The position numbers and the translations under genes are program-made. From the NCBI GenBank assembly GCA_963721115.1, contig CAVRIA010000005.1:558001-622000 (forward strand): DNA of 64,000 bases, read 5' to 3'. The stretch is from CAVRIA01 sp963721115 (GTDB lineage Bacteria > Desulfobacterota > Binatia > HRBIN30 > CADEER01). Shown here piece by piece: positions 27,446 through 35,173 of the stretch. Under the pieces are notes generated by a model that had not been told where the DNA came from, did not search any database, and saw nothing but the letters and a program-made list of their open reading frames with translations. Positions within the stretch are counted from its first letter, which is position 1. Each line of letters opens with the position of its first letter.

Positions 27446-28944
27446 CGGAAGACTCCCCCCAAGAAGCGGAACGTCAGGTCCGTCACGACGCGCTCGCGGC
27501 CGGACAGCACCAGCAAGGCAATGCCCGCGAGGATCACGCCGCTCGCCGTGCGCAGCGCGCGATTGAACCCCAGCCGCTTCGCCAGCGACAGACGGATCTG
27601 AAAGAAGCCCAGGGAAATGAACACCATGGGCACGGCGATACCGAGCGAGTACAGGGCCAGCGTGATCAACCCGGAGTACCAGGACGTGATCCCCGCGTAG
27701 ACGAGCAGCGGATAGAGCACCGCGCCGCCCATGCAGGTGAGGCACGAAGTCGAAAGGCCGATCCCCACGAGGAAGGAGTCGATCGCGCGCATGCCGCTCC
27801 CGGCGGCGGCGCGCCGCCGCCCGTGCAGGCGAAGCCTGGCGAAGAGTCGTTGCGGCCGTGCGAGAAGACGTGCACGCACGCTCCCCGCCCCTCCCTTGTC
27901 GTCGGGGCGGCCCCCGAAGCGGGGCAAACGCCCCGCCAATCGCCGCAGCTGCTCGCCGACGCCGAGGATGCGCAGCGCGAAGAGCAGAATGAGACTGCCG
28001 CCGATCAGTTGGATGAGGCGTCCGTACTCTCCCAGGGGCTTGCGTACGCCTTCGCCGATCAGACCGACGGTGGCGCCGGACGCGGCATAGAGCAGCGTGA
28101 ATCCGGCGACGAAGCTGGCCAGGTTGATCAGCAGCCGCCGCCGGCCGACACGCGCCGCCACGGCGGCACCGGCGGCGGCAGCGTCACGCTCGCTCTGTGT
28201 AACCGTGCACGAGATGATGGCCGAATAGTACAGGGTCAGCTCCAACGCGCAGGGAGAGAGGATGACGAGGAGCGCGCCGACGAGGGCGACGGCCAGCATG
28301 AGCGTTGCCGTCATGCCGTGCTGGGCCGCAGCACTGTCGAGGTCGTCGACGATCGGCAAATGCCATTCGAATCGCCGCATCGCCTCGGCGCCGACGTTCG
28401 TCGCTTCGACCGCTACCGTTCCCGCCCGCATGTCGAGGAACCGGTGGCCGTGGTTGTCGCGCGCCGGGAAGAGCACCATGTACGCGTTGTGGTGCTCGGA
28501 CAGCACGATCGGGCTGGTGAGCGACGGGTAGCGCTCGCCGTCCGGTCCGACGAGGAGGAAGCTCCCGTGCAGATGATGCATGTGCTCGATACTCCCGGTG
28601 TGGGTGTTCACGCCCACCAGGACGGGCAGGATCGTGGCTGGATTTCGGCCCTCGAAGTAGCGCTCGAGATGCCGGGTCCGCAGAAACGCGGGCGTGGCCA
28701 GAGTGAGGTCGAGGTACAGGTCGTCGATCTGCGCCGTGTTGGCGTCGCTGCGCTGCAGCGCGCTCACGGGGTGCGCGGCACGGTAGCGGGGAATCAACAC
28801 GAGGCCGCTGACGAACAGGGCGAAGAGGAGCAGCAGCCCGACACCGACGGCGACCAGCCCCCAGCGTGCTCGCGAGACCGGTTGCGTGGCGGCGGGGGCC
28901 GTGAGGTCGGGCGTGGCGGCGTGCGTGGAGAGTCCGTGGGCCAT
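27433..28944 (-). CDS. CcdA/DsbD-like membrane protein of the nos cluster
   Basis: 503 residues. The N-terminal helix (about 27-50) is followed by a periplasmic domain (about 55-215: SDANTAQIDDLYLDLTLATPAF, SIEHMHHLHGSFLLVGPDGERYPS, with several His). A polytopic region with the CcdA-type features ILSPCALELTLYYS and SLTCMGGAVLYPLLVY-like CLTCMGG follows. Such proteins move reducing equivalents to periplasmic thiols. Membrane proteins of this sort occur between nosZ and nosD in atypical (clade II) nos clusters. Role inferred: redox or metal support for NosZ. ATG 28944 is 4 bp after the upstream stop. Confidence 0.72.
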   Translation of the reverse strand: MAHGLSTHAATPDLTAPAATQPVSRARWGLVAVGVGLLLLFALFVSGLVLIPRYRAAHPVSALQRSDANTAQIDDLYLDLTLATPAFLRTRHLERYFEGRNPATILPVLVGVNTHTGSIEHMHHLHGSFLLVGPDGERYPSLTSPIVLSEHHNAYMVLFPARDNHGHRFLDMRAGTVAVEATNVGAEAMRRFEWHLPIVDDLDSAAAQHGMTATLMLAVALVGALLVILSPCALELTLYYSAIISCTVTQSERDAAAAGAAVAARVGRRRLLINLASFVAGFTLLYAASGATVGLIGEGVRKPLGEYGRLIQLIGGSLILLFALRILGVGEQLRRLAGRLPRFGGRPDDKGGAGSVRARLLARPQRLFARLRLHGRRRAAAGSGMRAIDSFLVGIGLSTSCLTCMGGAVLYPLLVYAGITSWYSGLITLALYSLGIAVPMVFISLGFFQIRLSLAKRLGFNRALRTASGVILAGIALLVLSGRERVVTDLTFRFLGGVFRWFA

Positions 28945-28948
28945 GAGC

Positions 28949-29578
28949 TCAGCCTTTCGCCGCATGCAGCGGTGCCGGGGGTTCTGCAGCATCCACTTCG
29001 GAGGCGGCGTTGGTGCGCCGTGGCCGGCGCGACAGGGCCGCGACTGCGGTGAGAACCAGGGCGGCGAGGAAGGCCCAGCCGCCCAGCCCGATGCTCATGT
29101 GCACGTGGAAGTTTTCGATCTGGATCGAGCCGAGGATCGGCGGGGTGAAGTCGTGGACGCGCGCCAGTGGAGTGTGTCCGCGATGATGGCCGAGGGCGTA
29201 CAGGCGGTACTGCGCCAGCGCCCCGGCCGAGAGAATCGTGGCGAGCATCGCACCGAAGAGGATGCTCGCCACCTTGCGCTGCGTGCCGAGGGGCACGAGC
29301 GCGGCGATCCAGGCGACGGCGCACAGCAGGCCGAGGACCCACGGCACGGCGCGCAGCTCCGGCGCGTCGAGCGGCAGGCGCACGCCGATGTACTGATTCA
29401 AGGTCTCGATCTCCTTCACGTCACCCGCGACCGCGGTGGAATAGACCTGCACTTCCAACGCCTCGTCGCCGTGGTACTGCGGTGCCTCCATCCGCGTCGA
29501 CCAGAGGGGCAGCCACAACGACATCGCCAGCAGCAACCCGGCACCGGCGAGCAGCAGTCGTGCTTTCTCCCGTGCCAT
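28949..29578 (-). CDS. Four-helix membrane protein after nosZ (NosB-like position)
   Basis: 209 residues. Hydrophobic segments lie at about 8-27, 77-97, 105-128 and 155-180. His-rich loops include GHHRGHTP and ENFHVHMS, and the N-terminal loop has PQYHGDEALEVQVYSTAVAGDVKEIETLNQYIG. It starts two bases after the nosZ stop, so it is co-translated with nosZ. In clade II clusters a small membrane protein, NosB, directly follows nosZ. I assign it by position and topology only, hence no gene symbol. The conserved His could bind metal. Confidence 0.6.
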   Translation of the reverse strand: MAREKARLLLAGAGLLLAMSLWLPLWSTRMEAPQYHGDEALEVQVYSTAVAGDVKEIETLNQYIGVRLPLDAPELRAVPWVLGLLCAVAWIAALVPLGTQRKVASILFGAMLATILSAGALAQYRLYALGHHRGHTPLARVHDFTPPILGSIQIENFHVHMSIGLGGWAFLAALVLTAVAALSRRPRRTNAASEVDAAEPPAPLHAAKG

Positions 29579-29580
29579 GC

Positions 29581-31380
29581 TCAGTCCCCAGCTTTGGCCT
29601 GCCGTTGCGGACCCGGCTCCACCAGCATGCGGCCGCGCATCTCGAGGTGCAGCGCCGAGCAGAACCACGTGCAGTAGTACCAGAAGGTGCCCGGCTGATC
29701 GGCGACGAACGAGACCTCGCGCGTCTGTCCGGGGTCGATGGCGACGTTGACGCCGTAGTTGTCGAGCGCGAAGCCGTGCGTCATGTCGCGGATGGTCTCG
29801 ATGTTGGTGACCGTCACGGTCACCTTGTCCCCCTGGTGGACCGTGAACTCCGGCAAGCCGAACTTGGAGCGGATGGCCGTCATGTAGACGTGCACCTCGC
29901 GCGGACCCACCTGCTCCACGCGGCTCTGTCCTTCCGCAACGGCGTTGGGTGCCGGCTGATCGACCTGCGCGACCTTCGGAATGAGGTCTTCCGCCTTCAT
30001 GAACACGGCGTCGTGCGGCTCGGGCTCGGCGGGAAACGACGCGAGCAGCTTCATCTTCGCACCCGAGATGTCGATGAGCTCCTGATTCTCGGGCATGCTC
30101 GGGCCGACGGGCAGAAACATGTCCTTGGAGAGCTTGTTGAGCGACAGCAGGTACTCGCCCGTCGGGTGCATGGTCTCCGCCAGCGTCGCCTGCGTGTGGC
30201 CGACGTTGTAGTGCACGTCGACGCGGTCGACGATGTAGTCGGGGTCGCCGGCCACCGCCTTGGCGATGTTCCACTTGACGATCTGCGAGTCGATGAACAG
30301 CGAGGTGTAGGCGTTGCCGCGCCCGTCGAAGGTGGTGTGCAGGGGCCCCATGCCGACCTCGGGCTGTCCGGCGATGGCGTCACGCGGGTTCTTCGCCTGG
30401 TCGATCTTGGCGATGTCGATCACCGTGACCGTCGGCGAGAGCTTGCCCGAGCCCATGACGTACCTGCCGTCCGGGGTCACGTCGCAGCCGTGCGGGTTCT
30501 TCGGCACGGGAATCATGTAAAGCACCTTGGAGGTGGTCTTCTGCGGATCGATCACCTTGACGCCGTTGACGACGGTGAACTCGCCGCGCTGCAGCGCCGT
30601 CTCGGCTTGCGGAATGTCGATGGCGCCGATGGCATCCTCGTCACGGCGGATCATCTCCTCGATGGTGAGCCCCTTCTCCAGGTTGTACATCGTCGTGAAC
30701 GCCCAGCGTCCGTCCTTGCTGCTGTCGTTGATGTCGCAGTTGGCGGGCATCAGAACCTCGAAGCGCGTTTCCAGGCTGATCGGATCGAGGAAGGCCATGA
30801 CCGAGCCGTACTTCTTCGGGTCGAGGGTGCCCGGCGGGATCTCCGACTCGAACTCGCCATTGACGATGATGTAGCTGGTGTCGGGCGAGACGACCGCAAT
30901 GCCATGCGCTGCCTGGATGTTCGGTATGTGCGCGATCACCGCCGTTTCGAAGTGAGAGAGATCGATGCGGGCGACGCGGCCGTTGGCCTTGTCGTTGATC
31001 CACAGGAAGCGGCCGTCGTAGTCACCGTGGGTCTCCGACAGAATCGGATGATGCGTGTCGCCCCACAGCGGACCGCTCGCCTTCAGCCGCTCGTAGGTAT
31101 CGGTGCCCGGCAGCGCGTACCCGTACTGCGCGCGCGGCTCGAACACCGGAATGGAACGGATGAGACGCCCCGACGGCAAGCCGTAGACGAGCACCGAACC
31201 CGCCTGACCGCCCGAGAGGAAGGCGTAGTACTTGTCCCACTTGCCGACCGGAACGTAGACCTGCGCGGCCGGACTGACGGCGGTCTGATTCGTCTCGCTG
31301 GCGGGACGGCATGCGGGAAGGAGGGCGAGCAGGGCGCCGCAGAGTCCGAGAGCGAACGTGTTGCGTGTGCGTGTGCGCAT
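29581..31380 (-). CDS. nosZ: Nitrous-oxide reductase, clade II-like with Sec lipoprotein signal
   Basis: 599 residues, intact. It reduces N2O to N2 in the periplasm. The signal TFALGLCGALLALLPAC has a lipobox (Cys about 24) and no twin-arginine motif, as in clade II enzymes. The seven CuZ histidines are visible: DTHH (110, 111), AAHG (159), NPHG (297), PLHTT (348), VGHT (395) and EPHD (456). The CuA cupredoxin domain has His 535 and the motif CTWFCSALHLEM (Cys 570, 574, Trp 572, His 578, Met 581). I chose ATG 31380; an ATG two codons upstream abuts the GAGGAGG site too closely. No nosR or nosX is nearby, which also fits clade II. Confidence 0.95.
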   Translation of the reverse strand: MRTRTRNTFALGLCGALLALLPACRPASETNQTAVSPAAQVYVPVGKWDKYYAFLSGGQAGSVLVYGLPSGRLIRSIPVFEPRAQYGYALPGTDTYERLKASGPLWGDTHHPILSETHGDYDGRFLWINDKANGRVARIDLSHFETAVIAHIPNIQAAHGIAVVSPDTSYIIVNGEFESEIPPGTLDPKKYGSVMAFLDPISLETRFEVLMPANCDINDSSKDGRWAFTTMYNLEKGLTIEEMIRRDEDAIGAIDIPQAETALQRGEFTVVNGVKVIDPQKTTSKVLYMIPVPKNPHGCDVTPDGRYVMGSGKLSPTVTVIDIAKIDQAKNPRDAIAGQPEVGMGPLHTTFDGRGNAYTSLFIDSQIVKWNIAKAVAGDPDYIVDRVDVHYNVGHTQATLAETMHPTGEYLLSLNKLSKDMFLPVGPSMPENQELIDISGAKMKLLASFPAEPEPHDAVFMKAEDLIPKVAQVDQPAPNAVAEGQSRVEQVGPREVHVYMTAIRSKFGLPEFTVHQGDKVTVTVTNIETIRDMTHGFALDNYGVNVAIDPGQTREVSFVADQPGTFWYYCTWFCSALHLEMRGRMLVEPGPQRQAKAGD

Positions 31381-31391
31381 GGCCATCCTCC

Positions 31392-32628
31392 TCAGCTGCT
31401 CGCGGGCTCGACGACGAGCGTACCCTTCATGTTCGGATGCAAGCTTCCCGGTGCTGCACTGCGTGGCGCAGTAGAAGGTGAAGGTGCCGGGCTTGTCCGC
31501 CACGAAGGTCAGCGACTTCGGGCGCTGCACCATGGCGCCGTTGATGAAGCTGACCTGGTCGTAGCCATCGATGGCCAAGCCGTGTCCGGCGCCGAGACCG
31601 TTGTCGGTCGGCTGGAAATCGATGCGCACGATCTGTCCCTGCCGCACGCGAATTTCATTGGGCACGTAATGCCACGCGCGCTCCATGAGCTTGACGACGA
31701 CGTCGGGCTCGCCCAGCTGCTGGCCGGTGCTGGCGGCGGCCTGCGTGCCGCCGCCGGCAAGCTTTCTTTCATCCAGACTCATGACATAGGTGGCGAGATC
31801 CCACAGTTGCTGCGGCTCCAGGACTTCACCGAACGACGGCATCGGCGTGCCGTTGTTGCCGGTCGAGATGGTCAGGGCGATATCGCGCAGCGTGTGGCCG
31901 CGCTTGAACTCGGCGGCCTTGTGGAAGTTGCGCGGCTGGATCGGGCTGCCGAAGGCGTCCTTCAGCGTGTCGGCGGATTGCCCGTCGCCGTAGCCTTCGG
32001 CTCCGTGGCAGCTCGCACAACCGGCATCGTCGTAGAGCTGCTTGCCGCGCGCGACGCGTTCGGGCGTAAGGTCCTCCGGCTCCCGTCCGATATCGACCGG
32101 CGTTCCGGCTCGATGATCCTCGTAGGCGGGCGCCAGCGTCTTGACGTACTGCACCGCGGCCCAGCGGTCCGCGTCGGTGAGCAAGTACCGCCACGGCGGC
32201 ATGCCGGTGGCGTGCAGACCGAGCGAGACGGTGCGGAACAAATCCTGATCGGTGGGCAGATCGCCGCCTGGAGTCGTCTTGAAACGAAAGATGCTCTTGG
32301 TGAAGTCGCGCGGATGCGGAATCAGAAACGGCGCACATGTTCCGTCGCCCGCGCCGCTGACGCCGTGGCAAGACGCGCAGTTCTGCGCGAAGACCTCTTT
32401 GCCTTTCGCCAACAGCTCGGGCGTGAGCGGCGGCTCGGCAGGCACGTCGAAGTGCGTCCATGAGATCGGCGCCGGCCGTGCCGAAGCCGCCGTCTTCGCC
32501 GTATCCGACGGCGCCCGCTGGCGCTCGCAGCCGATCGCTCCGAAGAGAAGCGGCAGGAGACACGCCGAAACGACGCTGAAGGCCAAGCCGAGCTGGGATC
32601 TCGCCACGCTGTGTCTTTCGATCGTCAT
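31392..32628 (-). CDS. Di-haem cytochrome c fused to a cupredoxin with CuA-like motif (one frameshift)
   Basis: About 411 residues. A lipoprotein signal (LLPLLFGAIGC, Cys about 34) is followed by two cytochrome c domains with CASCH at about 84-88 and 204-208. A C-terminal cupredoxin (RVRQGQIVRIDFQPTDNGLGAGHGLAI … GTFTFYCATQC) follows, like cytochrome oxidase subunit II. The end is out of frame. A net +1 shift gives HPNMKGTLVVEPASS-stop at 31392. Removing the seven bases GGGAAGC would give CATQCSTLHPNM, a perfect C-x3-C-x3-H-x2-M CuA motif. Without correction the frame runs straight into nosZ. It probably carries electrons to NosZ. The start ATG 32628 has a GAGGGAAG site. Confidence 0.82.
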
Positions 32629-32699
32629 CGTCTTCCCTCGCTTTGCGTCGAACAGAGAACGCCCGATCTTCACCCGATCGCCGTGGATCCAGACGCCGG

Positions 32700-33365
32700 C
32701 TAAGCGCTCGGCCCGTTCAGCACCGCGGGGAAGAGCACGTTGTTCTCCAGATGGATGTGCTCCATCAGCTCCAGCTCGAGGGCGAGCAGGCCGTCGTACA
32801 GCAAACGCCAGCTCGTGCAGGCGGACTCGGGCAGCGCGAACTCGTGCGCCAGCACGCGGGTCCGCGCCAAGCTCGCGGCGTGATCATCGTGCTCCTGAAT
32901 CATGACCCGCACCGGCATGTGGGCCAGGTGCCCGCGACCGGTGCGAATCATGGGGAACAGGATCTGCTCCTCCTTGGCGAGATGCTCGTCGACCGCCCGG
33001 CACATGTCCTCCAGGTGGTCCGCCAGACCCGCCGGGCACGTCGGCTTTTCGGCGTGCACACGCTCCACCTTGCGCGCCAGCTGCACCAACCGCGGCAGCT
33101 CCTGGCGCAGCGGGACGTGGTAACGATCGACGATGAAGTCGACCAGCCGCTCCGGGGCCAACTCGGACGGTCGCGGCTCCGTCGTACCCGTCACCACGCC
33201 CTCGATCTCGGCGATCAAAGCCTGCGGATCCAGGCCGCGCCGGTCACAGGCAGCGGCCAGGGTCCGCTCGCCGCCACAGCAGAAGTCCAGCCGATGCCGA
33301 TGTAGCACTCGCGCGGCAGCGGGATGCGTCGCAACCAGCTCTGCCAGCGTGCTCGTTCCGTCCAT
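32700..33365 (-). CDS. Iron-sulfur cluster repair di-iron protein (RIC/YtfE/NorA family)
   Basis: 221 residues. The ScdA_N (DUF542) domain has LHRHRLDFCCGGERTLAAAC. The hemerythrin-like domain follows, with the di-iron ligand pattern in DRYHVPLRQELPRL, EHLAKEEQILFPMI, MIQEHDDHAASLART and MEHIHLENNVLFP. Family members release NO from, or repair, nitrosylated Fe-S proteins. In Ralstonia the homologue NorA is controlled by NorR. ATG 33365 has a GAGGAGG site. It is divergent from norR and 71 bp upstream of the nos cytochrome, with which it may be co-transcribed. Confidence 0.9.
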   Translation of the reverse strand: MDGTSTLAELVATHPAAARVLHRHRLDFCCGGERTLAAACDRRGLDPQALIAEIEGVVTGTTEPRPSELAPERLVDFIVDRYHVPLRQELPRLVQLARKVERVHAEKPTCPAGLADHLEDMCRAVDEHLAKEEQILFPMIRTGRGHLAHMPVRVMIQEHDDHAASLARTRVLAHEFALPESACTSWRLLYDGLLALELELMEHIHLENNVLFPAVLNGPSA

Positions 33366-33426
33366 TTTGAAATCCTCCTCGTAGATGCCGCTTTTCGCTT
33401 GCCTGCGGTCGCTTCCCAGGAGTGGC

Positions 33427-33443
33427 ATCAAGGCTCGTGCCGA
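33427..33443 (-). promoter_or_regulatory. Sigma-54 (-24/-12) type promoter candidate for RIC and nos genes
   Basis: On the minus strand the sequence is TCGGCACGAGCCTTGAT. The consensus is TGGCACG-N4-TTGC. The GG at 33441-33440 and the TTG block have the required spacing; mismatches are C for T before GG and A for C in the -12 GC. It lies about 62 bp before the RIC ATG. NorR is a sigma-54 activator and its gene diverges from here, so the assignment is consistent. Confidence 0.6.
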
Positions 33444-33481
33444 AACGAATTTATCCAGCCGACCGGTGGAAACCCGCCATC

Positions 33482-33543
33482 GTTGTTCATCCCGCAACAT
33501 CGGATAGTTGTTTGGATCGCAACGTTGCTGTAATAGTCACAAC
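33482..33543. promoter_or_regulatory. Paired GTTG-N9-CAAC palindromes between norR and RIC (activator-site candidates)
   Basis: Two exact copies of GTTG-N9-CAAC lie at 33482-33498 and 33507-33523, with a 25-bp offset. A third, longer variant GTTG-N12-CAAC at 33524-33543 ends right before the norR ATG. They lie about 40-80 bp upstream of the -24 element, where enhancer-binding proteins normally sit. They could let NorR activate RIC/nos and repress itself. They do not match the published GT-N7-AC core exactly, so another regulator is possible. Confidence 0.5.
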
Positions 33544-35091
33544 ATGAATTGGTTCGAGGTGTTGTTGCCGATTGCCGTCGATCTGACCCGCGGTCTGAGT
33601 ACGGAGGATCGCTACCAGCGCCTGCTGGAGGCATGGCACAGGGTAGTGCCGTTCGACGCGGCGGCGTTGTTGCGGCTCGAGGACGGCGGGTTGCGTCCCG
33701 TCGCCGCGCAGGGGCTCAAGGCGGAGGCGCTGGCGCGGCGTTACTCGCTGCGGGAGCACCCGCGGCTACAGATCATCTGCAACTCGAACGAGCCGGTGCG
33801 CTTTCCCGAGGACTCGGCGTTGCCGGATCCGTTCGACGGTCTCCTGGAGGCGGACCCCAGTGCGCTCGGCCACGTGCACGCTTGTCTCGGGTGTCCGTTG
33901 CGGGTGGGCGACGAGCTGGTCGGGGCGCTGACGGCGGACGCGCTCGGGCCGGCGGCATTCGACGCGGTCGACCAGCGCTTCTTGATGGCGATGGCGGCGC
34001 TGGCGGGGGCGGCGATGCGCACGACCAACCTGATCGAGGCGCTCGAGCGCACGGCGGCGCGGCAGGGACTGATCGCGCGCGATCTGATGCGTGACGCGGA
34101 GTTGCGACAGGGCAGCCAGATCCTCGGGGCGAGCCCGGCAATGGAGCGACTGCGCAGCGAGATCGACCTGGTGGCGCGGTCCGATTACACGGTGCTGATC
34201 GCGGGGGAAACCGGGGTCGGCAAGGAGCTGGTGGCGCGCGCACTGCACGCCGCTTCGGCGCGTCGCGACGATCCGCTGATCTACGTCAACTGCGCCGCGC
34301 TGCCGGAGACGCTGGCGGAGAGCGAGCTCTTCGGCCACGCGCGCGGCGCCTTCACCGGCGCCGTCGCCGACCGCCCGGGGAAGTTCGAGGTGGCCGACGG
34401 CGGGACGCTGTTGCTGGACGAGATCGGGGAGCTGCCGCTGACGGTGCAACCCAAGCTGCTGCGGGCGCTCCAGGAAGGCGAGATCCAACGGGTCGGCTCC
34501 GACCTGCCTCGCAAGGTCGACGTTCGCATGCTCGCCGCCACCAATCGCGATCTCGCGGAAGAGGTACGCGCCGGGCGCTTTCGCGCCGATCTGTTCCACC
34601 GCCTCAACGTGTACCCGCTGCACGTCCCGCCGTTGCGCCAGCGGCCGGCCGACATTCCCCTGCTCGCCGGCTACTTCTGCGATCTCGCGCGGCGGCGGCT
34701 CGGCCTCGGTCCGGTGCGACTCGACGCCGAGGCCCTGGACGCCTTGCGGGCCTGGCCCTGGCCGGGCAACGTGCGCGAGCTCGACAACGTGCTGTCGCGT
34801 GCCGTGCTCAAGGCCGCGGCCGGAGCGCCGCGCGGCGCCACGGTTCTGATCGAGCCGCCGCATCTCGGTCCGGACTTCGGGGCAGCCGCGAGCGGCGCCG
34901 CCCGACCGGCACCGCCGTCATCCGTGGCAACGCCGCGCTCTCTGCGCGAGGCGACCGTGGACTTCCAACGCGCCGCCATCCGTCGCGCCCTTGCGGCACA
35001 CGGCGGCAACTGGGCCGCCGCGGCACGCGCGCTGGGCATGCATCGCAGCAATCTCCACCATCTCGCGGCGCGTCTGGGGCTGCGCGACTGA
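33544..35091 (+). CDS. norR: NO-responsive sigma-54 activator NorR
   Basis: 515 residues. The N-terminal GAF domain (about 15-165) includes CLGCPLRVGDELVGALTADAL, which matches the NO-sensing iron-site region of NorR. The AAA+ domain has Walker A GETGVGKE (221-228), GAFTGA (268-273, sigma-54 contact), Walker B LLLDEIGELPL and the sensor region. The Fis-type helix-turn-helix is at the end (NWAAAARALGMHRSNLHHLAARLGL). It senses NO through mononuclear iron and activates sigma-54 promoters. ATG 33544 lies just after the third palindrome. Confidence 0.93.
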   Translation: MNWFEVLLPIAVDLTRGLSTEDRYQRLLEAWHRVVPFDAAALLRLEDGGLRPVAAQGLKAEALARRYSLREHPRLQIICNSNEPVRFPEDSALPDPFDGLLEADPSALGHVHACLGCPLRVGDELVGALTADALGPAAFDAVDQRFLMAMAALAGAAMRTTNLIEALERTAARQGLIARDLMRDAELRQGSQILGASPAMERLRSEIDLVARSDYTVLIAGETGVGKELVARALHAASARRDDPLIYVNCAALPETLAESELFGHARGAFTGAVADRPGKFEVADGGTLLLDEIGELPLTVQPKLLRALQEGEIQRVGSDLPRKVDVRMLAATNRDLAEEVRAGRFRADLFHRLNVYPLHVPPLRQRPADIPLLAGYFCDLARRRLGLGPVRLDAEALDALRAWPWPGNVRELDNVLSRAVLKAAAGAPRGATVLIEPPHLGPDFGAAASGAARPAPPSSVATPRSLREATVDFQRAAIRRALAAHGGNWAAAARALGMHRSNLHHLAARLGLRD

Positions 35092-35173
35092 CACGGCAAG
35101 GCGCTGCGGGGTTTTCGCCCGCGTCCTCCGCAGCGGTTGACGTCTTCCTCGACCGGAGTAAGTTGCGCTCGAA

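Noticed and set aside
29581..31392. Cytochrome c-cupredoxin-NosZ as a true 1,030-residue fusion
   Set aside because: NosZ has its own lipoprotein signal and ribosome site. A one-frame correction restores a normal CuA-type end and stop upstream.
33482..33523. FNR/DNR-type binding sites
   Set aside because: The half sites are spaced TTG-N9-CAA; FNR-type sites need TTG-N8-CAA, and sequence inside does not match.
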